The notes: generated from the letters alone by a model not told the origin. Counted from the first letter of the stretch, positions 12,300 to 24,821 are shown. The stretch: DNA of 64,000 bases from Blastomussa wellsi (GCA_947652115.1 OX393565.1:16994967-17058966); one strand, 5' to 3'. Made by a program: numbers and translations.

Positions 12300-13270
12300 T
12301 GGCACAGCGATGGAAGCGACAGATGTAAAAAGAAATCCCCTACGCAAGTGGCTGAGACCTTAAATTTTGCTGGAACTGACTAAATTAACGGTTCTGTCCT
12401 CGTGTACCGGTTCACAAGAGCCGATACAAAAGACCAAACAATACGTAACAGCTAACCAATGACTCCTAAACAAAGAAAATACAATGGTTATTCCCTTGTG
12501 CACAGGTACACCAGGACAGAACCAAATTAATAAGTAGATTGCTGTTAAAAAGAGCAGAAAGGCTTGTGAGAATAATATGTATTCCCCTGGGTAACGCTGA
12601 GAGTTTAAGTTGTGCACAGCGGCTTATTTTTGCGTGTATTCCACATGTGAGAATTGGAAATCTTTCTGGCTTTCATGAATGAACTGCTACAATCAAAACG
12701 TAAACCTGAACATTTTAATTTCACAATAGCTTATGCCACGACATTAAACCCACTGTTTTATGGCGCACTAAGTTACTTTCAAATCGAATAGTCTTTTAAC
12801 TGCAGAAAACACAAAAGAAGTACTAATAAACAATAAAAATAAACAAGATGGTTATTGATTAGAAGGATTAAGGTGGCGCGGTACACGCCATGAATATATT
12901 CATAAGGCAAAATATTGGTAGCGGTAATCCACGTTTCTGGACAACGGCTTGCATTGTTGTGAATATGTATCAATGGACAACGCAACGTATAAAAAAGTGT
13001 TCGCTTACTTCAAGCACAAATTGCAAAAAATAGCAATTCTTTCTAAAAGTATCATGAAACAAATATATAACTTTTCGACCTTTCGTTTCAAAATTTAACA
13101 TTCCTTGCACCAACTAGAGACGATAAATTAAACTGAAGACAGCAAATCTCTGTTACCCTTGAATTCCAGGGCCAATCACATGGTCAAGAGTCATATATAC
13201 CTAAGTCAAGCTTTGATCTTTGCTTTTGATCTTTAAAATTGAACGAATCTCTTGGTGATTAACGCTTATT
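12300..13270. other. Non-coding, about 1 kb
   Basis: Short frames only (12360-12617 and 12779-12985, minus), without recognisable motifs. I see no repeat structure here. Confidence 0.4.
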
Positions 13271-13276
13271 TTATTG

Positions 13277-13281
13277 AATAG

Positions 13282-13316
<35 letters not shown>

Positions 13317-13317
13317 T
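13277..13317. repeat. 41-bp copy of a Penelope-fragment terminus
   Basis: These 41 bases, beginning AATAGAGGGGGTAAGTTTCT, are identical to 60605-60645, the outer end of the Penelope-like fragment in the last intron of the CUB gene. The similarity stops sharply at GCTGCGT. It is therefore a truncated copy of the same retroelement end, lying about 90 bp outside the foldback element that follows. Confidence 0.8.
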
Positions 13318-14155
13318 TTTATTGGTTTAATTTAATTAAATGCTTGAAATGCACAAGAAGTTCGTGCCACACTACCAGCTGAATTATTTTCAAAAAAGAA
13401 TAATTTAAGGTAGCTCCGTAATTATTACGAGCGAATTCGTCATTTCCAAACTTTGCGTCATAACTTTGTCGGCTTTAGCGCGATGGCAATGAAACTTTGG
13501 CAAAACTTTCTCCTATCATTCAGTAATGGTATAGTTATATTTGATTTAACTGATGAAAAATATTTTTAATGTTATTGCCGTTTTCATGGACCTACCCTCT
13601 TGAAAAAAATCGCATCCAGCAAAAAAAATTTGTTGATAAAGTTTTGCTAAATTTCTAGAATCAGCGAATATTAACTTAATACATATCATAGCCAAGAAAA
13701 TCGTTGGAGCAGAATTGCGGAAATCTTACGGTCTCTCATATTCAGCTTTATCATTGTTTTTATATTTTCTGTACTTGATGCTCTTTGACGAAACGAGCCA
13801 CGAACCTAAATTTCTGCGAGAAGCCTCGCCAATGCTTGCTAAGTCAGAGTGCCAGGCCGATTGTCGATCGTCCAAACTGTTAAAAAGTATTCTCTCGTTC
13901 TGTAAACATTATAAAATGGTCGTTAACCTCCTCACACCTTCAAAGTTGCCTTTTACAATATTTTTCGAAAACTATACCCTAGTTTTATGTCATATTTAAT
14001 CCGCATGATTTTCAAGGTATTAAAATACTTTTGTCTCGACTTTTGTTGCTGTGCCATGCTGCGAATTTGAGAACTGCAGTTGGCATTGTAACACACTCTG
14101 CGACTGATCTCTGGCAAAGCAGACGAGCAGTTTTGTTTAAGTAATTTTGAATACG

Positions 14156-14366
14156 AAATGAGCACGTGCGGCAGAATTCGCACATTTATAAGGGGGCGTC
14201 AGTGATATTTAACAATATCATAATTTAAGAAGTGTGTTAAAAACATCAAGGCAAACAAAATAAAATCCTCGTCTTCCCTCTCCTCCTGGGGTGGTCAGCG
14301 CGTATATCACTGACGCCCCCTTATAAAGGCGTGAATTCTTTGGATAACTCCCACACGTGCTCATTT
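14156..14366. mobile_element. Nested 211-bp hairpin MITE
   Basis: The terminal inverted repeat AAATGAGCACGTG at 14156 matches CACGTGCTCATTT ending at 14366. Inside it a second matched block surrounds ATAAGGGGGCGTCAGTGATAT near 14188 and its complement near 14308. The sequence interrupts the left arm of the foldback element exactly where the right arm (16067-16085) reads straight through, so it is a later insertion or a junction product. Confidence 0.75.
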
Positions 14367-16066
14367 GGAGGGTCCCCAATAGGGTTCTTCAATCCCGCTA
14401 TCCCGACCAAAATTTCCGCCGAATCCCGTAATCCCGGACACTTTTTTCGAGTAATCCCGATCCCGACCATATTTGTTATATACCGTATTCCTTACCTCAA
14501 TGGAGAGGGCATTTTCAATGGGTACACGCTCACTCCCTGCACAGGTCTCCAAGTGTTTGCTCATAGAGAATACGCTATCTCTGCTTATTTGTCAGGAATC
14601 ATGGCAGGCCGAGAAACGCATCATGGGGTTTGCAATGCCATCAAAAAGATGAACTTTATTATTTGTTTTTCGCACGATAGAGTTACTTTGAGGTGTAGCT
14701 GGCGATGTTTTGACTGCAATACTGCTATAGTCTTCGTCAGGCCACGGAAAGCCATGACAGTTCTAAGGTCAGGTATATGTACGTATCGTTATCTGAAGCA
14801 CGTTTGGTCGCTACTTTTGGGACATTTCGATCATTTTTATTATTCTGGTATTTAGACGTTGTTCTCTTATAGACCGCATTGTCCGCATTGTCCTATATAT
14901 CGGCTGTTTCGAGAATTTCGATTCCATTGTTCCTATTGACGTTAATTTTTGGGATGAAGTCTTTGGCTCCAATATGGATAGCCTCTGTAGCCTCTGTGCA
15001 CCCGTGAGGGTCACAGTTTATTGTTTTCCCTTTGCCGCATTCCCATTTTCCTATATATCGGAGGAGGAAGTGGCTTGTCATTTTTGTAGGTGCGACATTT
15101 CTACTTTCGATGCAACTGTTTCATCATTGTATGTAATGTCAAAGCTGTATTAGTAATACATTGTTTTGCCGTCCTACCAAGGGAGATTCAGGAGAGAGAG
15201 CGTTGCGTGACGCCCATAAACAATGGCTCAACTCGTGACTACAAACGAGGCCATTATAGACAGTTATTATAAAAACCAAAGTAGGCTTATTTCTTTTAAG
15301 TTTCTGTTTGTTTTGGGTTAAGAGTTAACAGGCAAAATTGCGGATCGTCGATTGTTTCAAAAAAATGAAGCCAGATTGTCCAGGATTACAAGGTTTTTAA
15401 ATAGTAACAACAAGAAATAGAACTCACCACACTGCTTCCTTGACAGCCTTTAAAGTCTTAGCCTTCCGTGGAAGTTCAGCACGGAATTTCTCTTTCCGCA
15501 AATATGAATTTCCGCTTTTCCCCTTTTCATAAAAAAGGGCCACACACCATATCATATCCTCACTATCCTCCAAATCGCTTGACATTATAACCTATAACTC
15601 CTAAAGGTCAACGCTCTTACAAATGATCGCATATGTCTCGAGTGTCGCGTGTGTCGGTCAATCAAGAATGAAAGATTTCAAAGACTTCTTTGTGTTACAG
15701 GATCACATGAGGATCCTGTTACAGTCAAGGTCAAAAAATTGCCAAATATCACCATAGGGGTTACAATAGAGCAACAAGGCGCATGACTGGCACGTGGAAA
15801 CAAGACCAACTCCTGTTTGCGTAACTTTTGGGATGATCAAAAAATCGACACAACATGATTTTATTGTTAATTTTTGTCACCGTCCTTCTCGGATCTCGGT
15901 TCTTGTAACCATGATTTCCCGTATCCCGACCCGTAAAATTGCCAATTCCCGTGTCCCGCTCACAATTTCAATCCCGAATCTCGCCGCCTTTTCACTCCCA
16001 AATCCCGGATCCCGGCATTAAAATAAGCCAAATCCCGCATCCCGAAAAACCTATTGGGGACCCTCC
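14367..16066. mobile_element. Inner element with 17-bp inverted ends and TCCCG-rich subterminal arrays
   Basis: GGAGGGTCCCCAATAGG (14367-14383) is repeated perfectly in inverted orientation at 16050-16066. Just inside each end lies a run of degenerate AATCCCGNATCCCGA-like repeats (about 14392-14470 and 15915-16045), in the same direct orientation on both sides. The flanks share ATTT, a possible short target duplication. No transposase is recognisable; the 174-codon plus frame at 14331-14855 overlaps the end repeats and has no known motif. It may be the cargo of the outer foldback or a separate insertion. Confidence 0.65.
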
Positions 16067-16759
16067 ATTTGGTATTCAAAATTACATAAACAAAACTGCT
16101 CGTCTGCTTTGCCAGAGATCAGTCGCAGAGTGCGTTACAATACCAGCTACAATTCTCAAATTCGCAGCACGACACAGCAGCAAAAATCGAGGCAAAATTA
16201 TTGTAGGAAATATGACATAAAACTGGGGTGTAGTTTTCGAAAAATGTTGTAAAAGACAACTTTGAAGGTACGAGGAGGTTAAAGACCATTTTATAACGTT
16301 TACAGAACTAGCGAATGTTTTTTAACAGTTTGAACGATCGACAATCGGCTTGGCACTCTGACTTAGCAAGCATTGGCGAGGACTCTCACAGAAATTTGGG
16401 TTCGTGGCTTGTTTCGTCAAAGAGCATCAAGTATGGGAAATATAAAAACAATGATAAAGCTGAATATAAGAGACCACAAGATTTCCACAATTCTGCTCCA
16501 ACGATTTTCTTGAAACTTGGCTATGATACGTATTAAATTAATACGCGCTGATTCTAGAAATGTAACAAACATTTATCAGCAAAATTTTTTGCTGGATGCG
16601 ATTTTTCTCAAGAGGGTAGGTTTATGAAAACGCCAATATCATTAAAAAATTTTTTCATCATCCCAAAGTTTCATTGCCATCGCACCAAAGCCGAAAAAGT
16701 TAGGACGCAAAGTTTGGCAATGACGATTTCGCTCGGAATAACTACGGAGCCACCTTAAG

Positions 16760-18835
16760 GCACCTTCTCATGAATGCTTCGCGTATTGCCGGTTTTAATC
16801 GTCGCGCTTCGTGCATATTCTTTACATAGATGCATACCGATGAATGTCCTGTGCACCGCAAGTGACAAACTAGAAAAACGTTAGACAATTTTTTCTAGGT
16901 GAGCTGTACGTGACGAAGCTACTGCAATGTCCGGTGTAGACAGAAAAACTGTAAACAAGAGGAAGAAGAAATGTACATGCCCTACACGGAGCAAATCACT
17001 AGGAGTTCCATCCAAGAGAGGGAGCAATAATATTCCCAGTTCGCTTCATGCTATGGAAATCGTGATATGTTCTGAAGGTGTGGAGCATTTTGGCCAGCGG
17101 ACAGGACAGACATTACCTTTACCCTCCATACACTTTAATATTCCAAAATGGCTACCATCTTAATATTCCTTTGTTGGTATTGAAATTAGCCCTTGTTGTC
17201 TCAATTTTAAGCTCAAAAATCAAAAGAATATTTTATCTTGGAACGGGGCAAATTGGGCCAATTTGAATGTACATAAATCAGCGGCCGTTTTGGAATAAGG
17301 TGAATAGGGCAGAATTCACGCTAGTTGATACAACTTTCGATTTGAAGGCAATTTTGTACATCGCCAGAAACGTCAACCCATTTCTCCTTTCAATGTGTCG
17401 TTTGCATCATCCTGTCATGTGATTGTCGATCATAAAAATGATTGTAGCACAAATGAAAATAGTTTTAGGTTGCTAATTTTGGGACTGCTAAAGCTAAAAT
17501 GTGAAGTTTGACGTTTAAAGCTTTAAAAATTGATAAGATTTGTATGGAAAAAAGTACTTATTGCACCACGTCCGAAATTGACGAATCAGATCTCAGGCCA
17601 TTTTCAATTTCTTCCATTTGCATTGGTAAAATTGCTAAATGAAACGTTAACCATAGTTGCAGTTTGCTCTCTCTCCCACAACTTTTTTTTAAAAACTCTC
17701 TAGATGTATTTTGTGACATGCAGAATAGTTAGTCGTACTTTTGCTAGTCGTTGTAACCAAATATGCAGCAATATACTTAGCCGACGAGGCCGTAGGTCGA
17801 GTTGGCTGAAATCAGACGATATTTCACAAGATTGAGCAGGATAATTGTTTTATTATTCAACAAATTGTCAACGAAGCGCCTTTAACAACAAGAAAATTTG
17901 CCGTTATGCGACGCTCTTCTACCGAATTATCGTTACATGAACGAATATCAGTTAACGGATATTGAGAGCATAATGACCATATATGGGCAACGTGACAATT
18001 TGTTAAATAATAATAAACAATACACAAGCTTGTTAGCCACAAGCGTGATAGCCATTAGTCATTGGGTATTTAATTTTAAGGGCGAAGGAACGGTCGCATT
18101 ACGCGAATGAATATAAATGAAAGCAACATAATATACCCAAAGATCTGCTTATTAAGCAATTGTAACAACATACCATGCAACACCCCAGACAAAGGGATAC
18201 GTAACCCATGATAAATACATTGTTCATTGTCTTGTAAACAATACTTTTGTGATTTTCAGTTTGAAATTAAGAACAAAGAGAAACGAAAAGGCCGCTATAT
18301 CAGGAGAATGCATAGGGAAGGTCACATGATTGTATAATTGGAGACATAGTCCAATAATAATAATGATAATAATAATCCGCCAACAGTATTCATGTTGTTT
18401 GTGATGCAGTCAATATCTACGTACCTAAGTCTAAGTATTTTGTTCGGACAGTTGCACTGATAGGTCAAATATTCGGGATTAAATCTCCCGGATACAGACT
18501 GAATAGCCCGGTGTCTCGTACGGTTCACCAAATCTCCCCGGAAATAATGGCTTACCATGGCTGATTTTGGGGAACGTGCTGAAATATTTGAAGCATTTTA
18601 TAAATGAATCGCGTGAGCTCCATTTTTTGCTCCGTTATGGGGGTCAACAATAAGTATCTTGATACTCTTCCAGGTTTCAACTTTTCGTGGTCGGTATTTC
18701 AGCGTTGGTTTCACTCTTAATATGGACACCTCTGTAAGACCGAAACCTCTATACTGAACATGGACAAGTGGTGTTGTTCCTTGCGAGCCGTATTCCAGTC
18801 AATTTACTGTATCTAATTGAAAATTAATTGCAATA
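16760..18835. other. Non-coding, about 2 kb
   Basis: Short frames only. The one at 16927-17163 (+) begins with a basic stretch (RKTVNKRKKKC) but has no supporting structure. No tandem repeat or terminal inverted repeat was found. Confidence 0.35.
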
Positions 18836-18838
18836 CGC

Positions 18839-19035
18839 TGGACACCTGAAGGCAAACACAGCAGAGGGCGCCCAAAAACAACTTGGCGCAGAACTGTGGA
18901 AAAGGGACTCAGGGAGCTCAATTACAGCTGGAGCACCATTGAAAAACTGGCTAAAGACAGACAGGGTTGGAAAGATTTCGTTTCTGCCCGGCTATGTGCC
19001 ACATAGGCATGATGGGCAGCAAGTAAGTAAGTAAT
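18839..19035 (+). mobile_element. 3' tail of an RTE-like LINE
   Basis: A frame at 18839-19006 reads WTPEGKHSRGRPKTTWRRTV, then EKGLRELNYSWSTIEKLAKD and RQGWKDFV, to a stop. The RGRPKTTWRRT and DRQGW signatures are typical of the extreme C-terminus of animal LINE reverse-transcriptase polyproteins. After the stop comes GATGGGCAGC and a short AAGT repeat (AAGTAAGTAAGTAA), as at RTE-type 3' ends. Only this tail is present, a 5'-truncated copy. The first 10 bases upstream already show no similarity. Confidence 0.78.
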
Positions 19036-19124
19036 TGAAGATTGATGCGAAGCCAGAATGGGGGTGAAAAACACTCTCTGACTAAAAATATAAAAGACGA
19101 GAAAAGAAAGAACATATCCGGAAT

Positions 19125-19640
19125 GTGAAGGCTCATTCCAGCGGCTCAAACATTGCAAACATGGTTGGACATATGACTATCGCCGGTATTGACTTTGACA
19201 GCTCACAAATAATTGACAAAGTATCTTCCCGTACACGCAAAACACTTGAATCTTGGCACACTTTTTCTATCAAGCATGCGGACCATATTTCTAAGCCGCG
19301 TCCTAATCAGTACTCTACTCTATTCTTTTTAAAAATAGCTTACCAATCATTGTTTTTTCTTCCTATTGTATTGTTCTTATTGTTATTTTATCTCACCTTA
19401 GTTTCCATTTTAATCCGTCGAAGGCTGCAGCAAGATAGCGGAAAGCTCATTTTCTTTTATATTTTTAGCCAGAGAGCCTCAGTTTACCTCGGTCAGTGTA
19501 AAAACCTGTGACTTTTTTCTTTGTTTTTGAGCTATTGTTTTTCTGTTCTATATTGTTTTGAGTTCTTTGTTGTCTTGTTCGTTCTTTGTTTTACGTCACT
19601 GGTGAGTTTCACAGGTTTTTGCACCGAGGATGAGCCGAGA
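19125..19640 (+). mobile_element. C-terminal fragment of a retroelement ORF (GIY-YIG/Penelope-type tail)
   Basis: The plus frame reads SSGSNIANMVGHMTIAGIDF, DSSQIIDKVSSRTRKTLESW, then HTFSIKHADHISKPRPNQYS. The pattern of an H...DF block, IIDK, RKTLESWH and a PxP-QY ending resembles the region after the nuclease core in GIY-YIG-bearing cnidarian retroelements. Past about 19320 the frame becomes hydrophobic and low-quality and is probably non-coding. A 3' region with matched AAACCTGTGA (19501) and TCACAGGTTT (19609) could form a stem. The family assignment is from memory of the pattern and is uncertain. Confidence 0.5.
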
Positions 19641-19851
19641 GCCTTTTGATCTAATTCTTAATATTACTGTATCTAACTGTCTAAAAGCCGAACACCTCTC
19701 TGAGACGCACAGTAGGTGCCGTTCCCGATGGCGTCTGTCTTAGAGAGGAAGAAATGAGTTGGCTGTGCGTCGAAGAACGTGCTTGTTTCCCTGACGTTGA
19801 AGTTAACCAAAACTTTCTTTGACCTTGACTATAATCATTCATTAAGCTTAC

Positions 19852-20043
19852 CTTTACATCAATCAAATCAATCCTCTTGGGAGAAAGGGATCCCTTTGAT
19901 GCTAACTGCTGCTGAAGTAGCTCCTCGCATCGCTGAACAAACTCTTTATCCAGCCAATCCCGGCACTTTGTTAGCGGAATGGGATGGTCATTGAAGTAAT
20001 GGAAGACCTCTGAAGGACACGCAGGTGGGACATTCAGGAACAT
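19852..20043 (-). CDS. Candidate first coding exon, unrecognised
   Basis: On the minus strand, ATG at 20041-20043 has a purine at -3 and opens 64 codons: MFLNVPPACPSEVFHYFNDH, PIPLTKCRDWLDKEFVQRCE, then ELLQQQLASKG and SPKRIDLIDVK. It ends exactly at a strong donor, AAG|GTAAGC, in phase 0. The composition is protein-like, with an amphipathic LDKEFVQRCEELLQQQL helix. The frame continues open past the donor to 19681 with poorer sequence. I could not place the next exon. An upstream in-frame TAA supports this ATG as the start. No family is recognised. Confidence 0.38.
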
Positions 20044-23000
20044 GGCAGAACAACAAGGAAATGCTTATTTACCGGCTGTGGATGAAATAAGTGTTAGAAG
20101 GTTTTTAGAGAGGGAAGCTTTTAACGACACAACTTGAATGAATTGAAGTACGATGTCGATGTCATCTTGACATCATTATCAAAATGATAAAATATGAGCG
20201 GTTCAGGTTGTTTATCCTATTTATAGAAGCGTGAATGACGCAATACCTTCTGGTTAGGAAGCGTGGAGCTAAAAATAAAATTTTAAGTGGCTAGAGTAGG
20301 TTAAACCTCTTCCAAATAAAGCCCAACGACTGAAACGTAACTTTACTCCAATAGTACGCTCTGCCTCTCCCCAGATGATAACCACCCCAAAAAGAAGGCC
20401 ATTTGAACAGGGCTCATAATCAGAATCTTAGGGTAAAACAAATAAACAATGCCATTAACTGTGATCTTTGCAGTACCAAAGCAACTGAAGCAGTGATAAA
20501 GCGCCCCCCCCCCCCCCCCCCACCAAAAAAAAAAAATTCTCCTGCCACACTAGTTGGCAGCTTCCGCGATGCCGGTGTGATATATCTTAAGCCTGTTGAG
20601 CAAATGTATAACCGTCGCCTTTGTCAGACGAGTCAACTGAAATGGGATAGTGAACACATGAATTATAAATCATATATTTACACTGTAGACAAGACAATTC
20701 TAGTGTCATATTTGGTCACTGAGTGGCGTTCAAATTCTGTTCAATTCTCTCTACCCAGCTACGATCCGAATCTTGACTAACTTCCGACCTTCTTGTGGCT
20801 GGCATTGTTTCTACGCTGTTGTATTTCAACGCCATAGCGTGTGATTGAAGCAAAACCTGAAACCCTTCATTTTCTTTCATCGCCAGTATTGTTTTCCGTT
20901 GGATTTGTAAGACCAATATCAGTGACCACCTGCCACTAATGGGTCCAATACCATTTTTTTAATGGAATACAAGTCTTGTTTTGCCTTTTTACCGGCCATA
21001 TTCTACCTTCTAAAAGGTGCGAGTTTTTCAAAACATAGTTAAAAGATATTTTCTAAAGACTATACAATTTCATGTCCACTAGCTAGTGAATTGAATCACG
21101 CGATTTGAAGCGCATTTTCCTATAAATTCCTTTGCCGAAGAGAATTTGCGCTGGAAATATCTCTTATGAATCATCGTACAGAGGGAGGTTGAACTAAACA
21201 AACAGCTGAACAAGTTGAACACAACTCAATTGCTCACAAAACTTCACTAATAATAGTACAGAAAAACGATTTTATCCATGCTAAAGTACTGCAAAAAGTA
21301 GCAGTTGAAGAAAACAAATAATGACGGAGTCTTACCAATGCGAACGTATCTTTATCCACCAAGACCAAGTTGCTAGAACCTACCGAATAACACGCTGTCT
21401 AGCAATGGCAACTTTCAGTGCCGTTTTGACAGGTCTTCGTAAAAACACGGAAACTTTTCCGACTGCTATCGACCAATTAGAAATTAGCACGAGCAGTTGC
21501 ATAATTGCCGAAAATCGTGGCCTCAGTAAAAAACATACAGGAATAAAGCAGACTATGAAAACTGCACTATCTTGTTATTCCGGGAAATTGAGTTGAGTAT
21601 CGATTAAACCGCTAAAGTCAACATCGATACAAGATTCAAAATAACACGAGCAAAGCCCATATAGTTTGGAGGAGGAATACCAAGAAATAAGATATTTGAA
21701 ACGATTATTATTAAAGTTTGAAGTCTTAGACGGCGCACTCTGCATATCAAACTTTGTGTTTAATTTTTGGTAGACAATGGACGGTCCATCAAAGAACTCT
21801 CAGTAAACGACAACGTATATCATGGAAGCCCTAAAGTCCTCCTCCTCTTCTAAGCCCCATTTCTCTCTCTAACAAGCCCCCGTCTGGAATTCCAATTCTT
21901 TCCCTCTCTTGGAAAGTCCCAATAATTACAATTATACAAGGTTTCGAAGCAATCTACTACAATTAGTTATTATTGATTCTATTTCGTGAAAACGTGTCCC
22001 AAAGAGACAAACAACACTAAAACGTTACGAAGTCAGCCTTATTTCTCATCTATGTACCTTACCTGATGTGTGATTTGGAATAACGTGAGCATCTCCCTCA
22101 CTAACAAGCCCCCTAAACAGAAATAAGCTTACAGGGTGGGGGCGCTTAATATAGCTGTTACGGTACTCACATTCGAATGATAATACCCATCCCTTCCAAG
22201 GACTAAATGTATTATTAATCTTCTTGTATAAAAATGATATCGATTACACTCAAACGAAATGAAAATTCAACGATTGATAAGTCATTTATCTGCCGTACAT
22301 GGAGGCTGATCGAAAATAAATACAGATTTAAACAATTTAATTAAAAACGTGGTGATTCTTTTCATGAAAATCTGCTTTATGGACCTCAAGCAATATAAAA
22401 CGAGCTAAACTTGGCGTGATAAACGATCTTAGATGTCTTTGGTTTATCAGTTCATTATTGCGAGAATATGATTTATAAACAAAATAGCGGCGACTCGTGT
22501 CATTGATTAGACCAGTGGAAATTATGTTGCTGTAAACAAAATGCCTTCTACATACCTAGAAACGTTATTCAAAAAATTCTAAAGCCAATTTTTGAAAGAG
22601 ACCAATGACTAGCGTGTCAAGGAGAGAACCAAACTCTTTTTAGTGAGAGAAAGTGAAACAAACTCCCTAGGCTTACCTCTTTTTAGTTAATTTCTCCAAA
22701 TTCTTATCTTTTGTTTCTTCTGGTAACAATGCAACTGGTAGCTAGCATTCCACTGCGTTTCCTTTCTTAATTTATTCGGTCATGTTTTTATCACATTCGT
22801 AGCTCGGCTTTATTTTTAATACAGTGTATTATCTCCCCATGAAGTACAGTATTCAGCATAAAGCTGGGAGAAAAGCACGTTGGCTGAGAGCATTGGAGAA
22901 AGCCCGAAACACAATCCTAGTCCTTATGTGGACTTCTGCCAAAAAAGAAATGTGCTGCTTTTGTGAAAGGTAACCTTTCTTTGTCTTCATCCGCCCACAG

Positions 23001-24153
23001 CTTTAAACGGTACCAGAAGAAGCCTACCAGTAGGCGAAAGAATTAAGAAGCACTGCGACTATTTTTAGCATGGTCGGTTCGCCGAGAAGCACGAAAACAT
23101 ACCTGTACATGGTAGGTAATAGGAAACTCGGCGACAATGGCTGTACCACAGTTCTCAAGAAATGATGGCTGGCGATGGCGCGGATGGAAGCGGTGGATTA
23201 CAATTTAAAACTACTGTACACATTCAAGTTTACATATGGTTCGGGTGCCAATAAAATGTCTTAAAATCGTGATAGAACTTGGAAATACCTTTAAAATTTG
23301 CGTCCCATATTTACTTAGAGTGCAAATAAGTTTATAATTATATTTAAAGATATGTAAAGATCATTTTCCTCAAATACCGGTTGGCAATGTTGTCAATTAG
23401 TCAGGATTATGACGGCCCGTACAAATAACTTAACTACGCGCTATGGACGAGGCATTGATTTACACACTGACAAAATCACCTGTTCATACAGTGGGCCTCG
23501 CCAAACAACCACAAGGGTTCTTACGCTAGGTATCCAAATTACTGTTGCGTGCTGTAGCGTGCCGATTCAACTTCAAGCCCGTGTATTACTATGCAATTAT
23601 GCTCTGATGATCGAGGGTGTTTTCAATATTTGAAAATGTTGAAGCCTGGTTCGACTGCAGAAATGCATGAACACAAGACAGACGGGTTTCAAAACTTGCC
23701 AGTTTCTTCCCTGTAATAGCCCTATTAGTTTTCATATCTTTTTGACAAATAAAATTAACCAGGCCATACGACTAAGGTTAATATGGTTATTTAGAATTGA
23801 TTGGCATGAATATTCTTCTGTTGTTAATTTTGCGAATGTGGTATCAGATATATACCTCATGGTTTAGATGAGGATTTTCTTTTCTTTTTTCTTTATTCTT
23901 GTGAATGGAAGTGTCTGTTGTAGTGATACTGTTGGGACAAATGAATTCTTCACTTAGCAGCGCTTAACGCATGTGATACAGCGACAAGTTAGCGGATCCA
24001 ACATCAGCAAAAAGGAAGCATAGAGAAACACATAATGTAAAAGCGTAGGTTTTAAATCATTTCAACTTCCTGACAAATTTAGCCGCAAGACAAAGCAAAA
24101 AATATCTGATAGGAAACATTTTCATAAAGAAACATTTTCATAAAGTAAGCTGA
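20044..24153. other. Non-coding, about 4 kb
   Basis: There is a poly-C run at about 20503-20521 followed by poly-A. Around 21830-22150 there are repeated ...AACAAGCCCCC... motifs that look like a decayed dispersed repeat, but I cannot delimit it. The plus frames at 20403-20780 (which crosses the homopolymers) and 21321-21596 have no recognisable motif. Nothing else supportable was found. Confidence 0.35.
20503..20533. repeat. Poly-C/poly-A homopolymer tract
   Basis: About 19 consecutive C followed by a run of A. It gives a proline/lysine run in the overlapping frame and no evidence of function. Confidence 0.9.
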
Positions 24154-24161
24154 CAAGGTAG

Positions 24162-24628
24162 AGGCCTTCCAAGGGGTAAAAGCGACATGCGACGCGGGCC
24201 CTGAAAACTGGCGACATGGGGATTTTTAATAAGCGACAAGTGACATGATTACGCTGCTAAAATGCGACAGCGACATAAGTGAAAAACGACGGTGACATTG
24301 GAAAGTTGTGCATTTCACCAATAAAAGTGACTCAGAATACAGGAAATTGCATTTCTGAGGGTTCAGATTTTCAAAATTTTCCCGCGGGAGCCTACCCCCA
24401 AAGCCCCGTAGAAGCGTTCAGCCTTCGCTGCTCACAACTTTTTGCCAGCTGAGCACCATGAAAATCCGGTTACAGCCCAGTAGCGAAACAGTTTCTCGCA
24501 AAACAAAAATGACGGGTACAATTACGTACACTTCAAAAAACGACAGCGACATTTGCAGCTGTAGGATAGGCGACATCGGTCTCCAAAAGCAAGCGACATC
24601 GCGACACAGCTACCCCCTTGGAAGGCCT
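24162..24628. mobile_element. 467-bp hAT-like non-autonomous element, perfect 8-bp target duplication
   Basis: AGGCCTTCCAAGGGG at the left end matches CCCCTTGGAAGGCCT at the right end. The 8-bp sequence CAAGGTAG lies directly outside both ends (24154-24161 and 24629-24636). Eight-base duplication is the hallmark of the hAT superfamily. The subterminal parts are rich in repeated GCGACA motifs in direct orientation, possible transposase-binding sites. No transposase frame is present. Confidence 0.88.
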
Positions 24629-24636
24629 CAAGGTAG

Positions 24637-24821
24637 GGCCACTGTGTCGCAGAATCATCATTCCCCTTTTTAACTGAGTCTAAGTCCAGGAGTTCGGACA
24701 TAAAATACTAATGATTTAAGCCATTACTTTATTTTCCTTTTTTTTTAAAAAAAAAGGAATGCTGGCTTTGTGGAAGGACCGACTTTCACTCATGTGAGAA
24801 AATTCTCCTTGAAGCTTGCTT
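24637..24821. other. Short non-coding interval
   Basis: Contains a self-complementary run CCTTTTTTTTTAAAAAAAAAGG near 24739. Otherwise I see nothing. Confidence 0.4.

Larger units (their letters stand above)
13405..16758. mobile_element. 3.3-kb foldback DNA transposon with TTAA target duplication
   Basis: TTAA at 13405-13408 and TTAA at 16755-16758 flank long imperfect inverted arms. The left arm (13409 to about 14155) starts GGTAGCTCCGTAATTATTAC. The right arm (about 16067-16754), read on the other strand, starts GGTGGCTCCGTAGTTATTCC. The arms match over roughly 700 bp, including the region around 13790-13990 against 16220-16400. TTAA duplication and GG-starting ends fit Kolobok- or piggyBac-type elements. 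No transposase is visible, so it is non-autonomous. The frames seen in the arms and interior are by-products. The interior holds further nested elements. Confidence 0.88.

Noticed and set aside
14331..14855. 174-codon plus frame as transposase of the foldback
   Set aside because: It starts in the nested MITE, crosses terminal repeats, and has no DDE/D residues in a recognisable context.
20403..20780. 125-codon plus frame with a proline run
   Set aside because: The proline and lysine runs come from the poly-C/poly-A tract. The rest has no motif.
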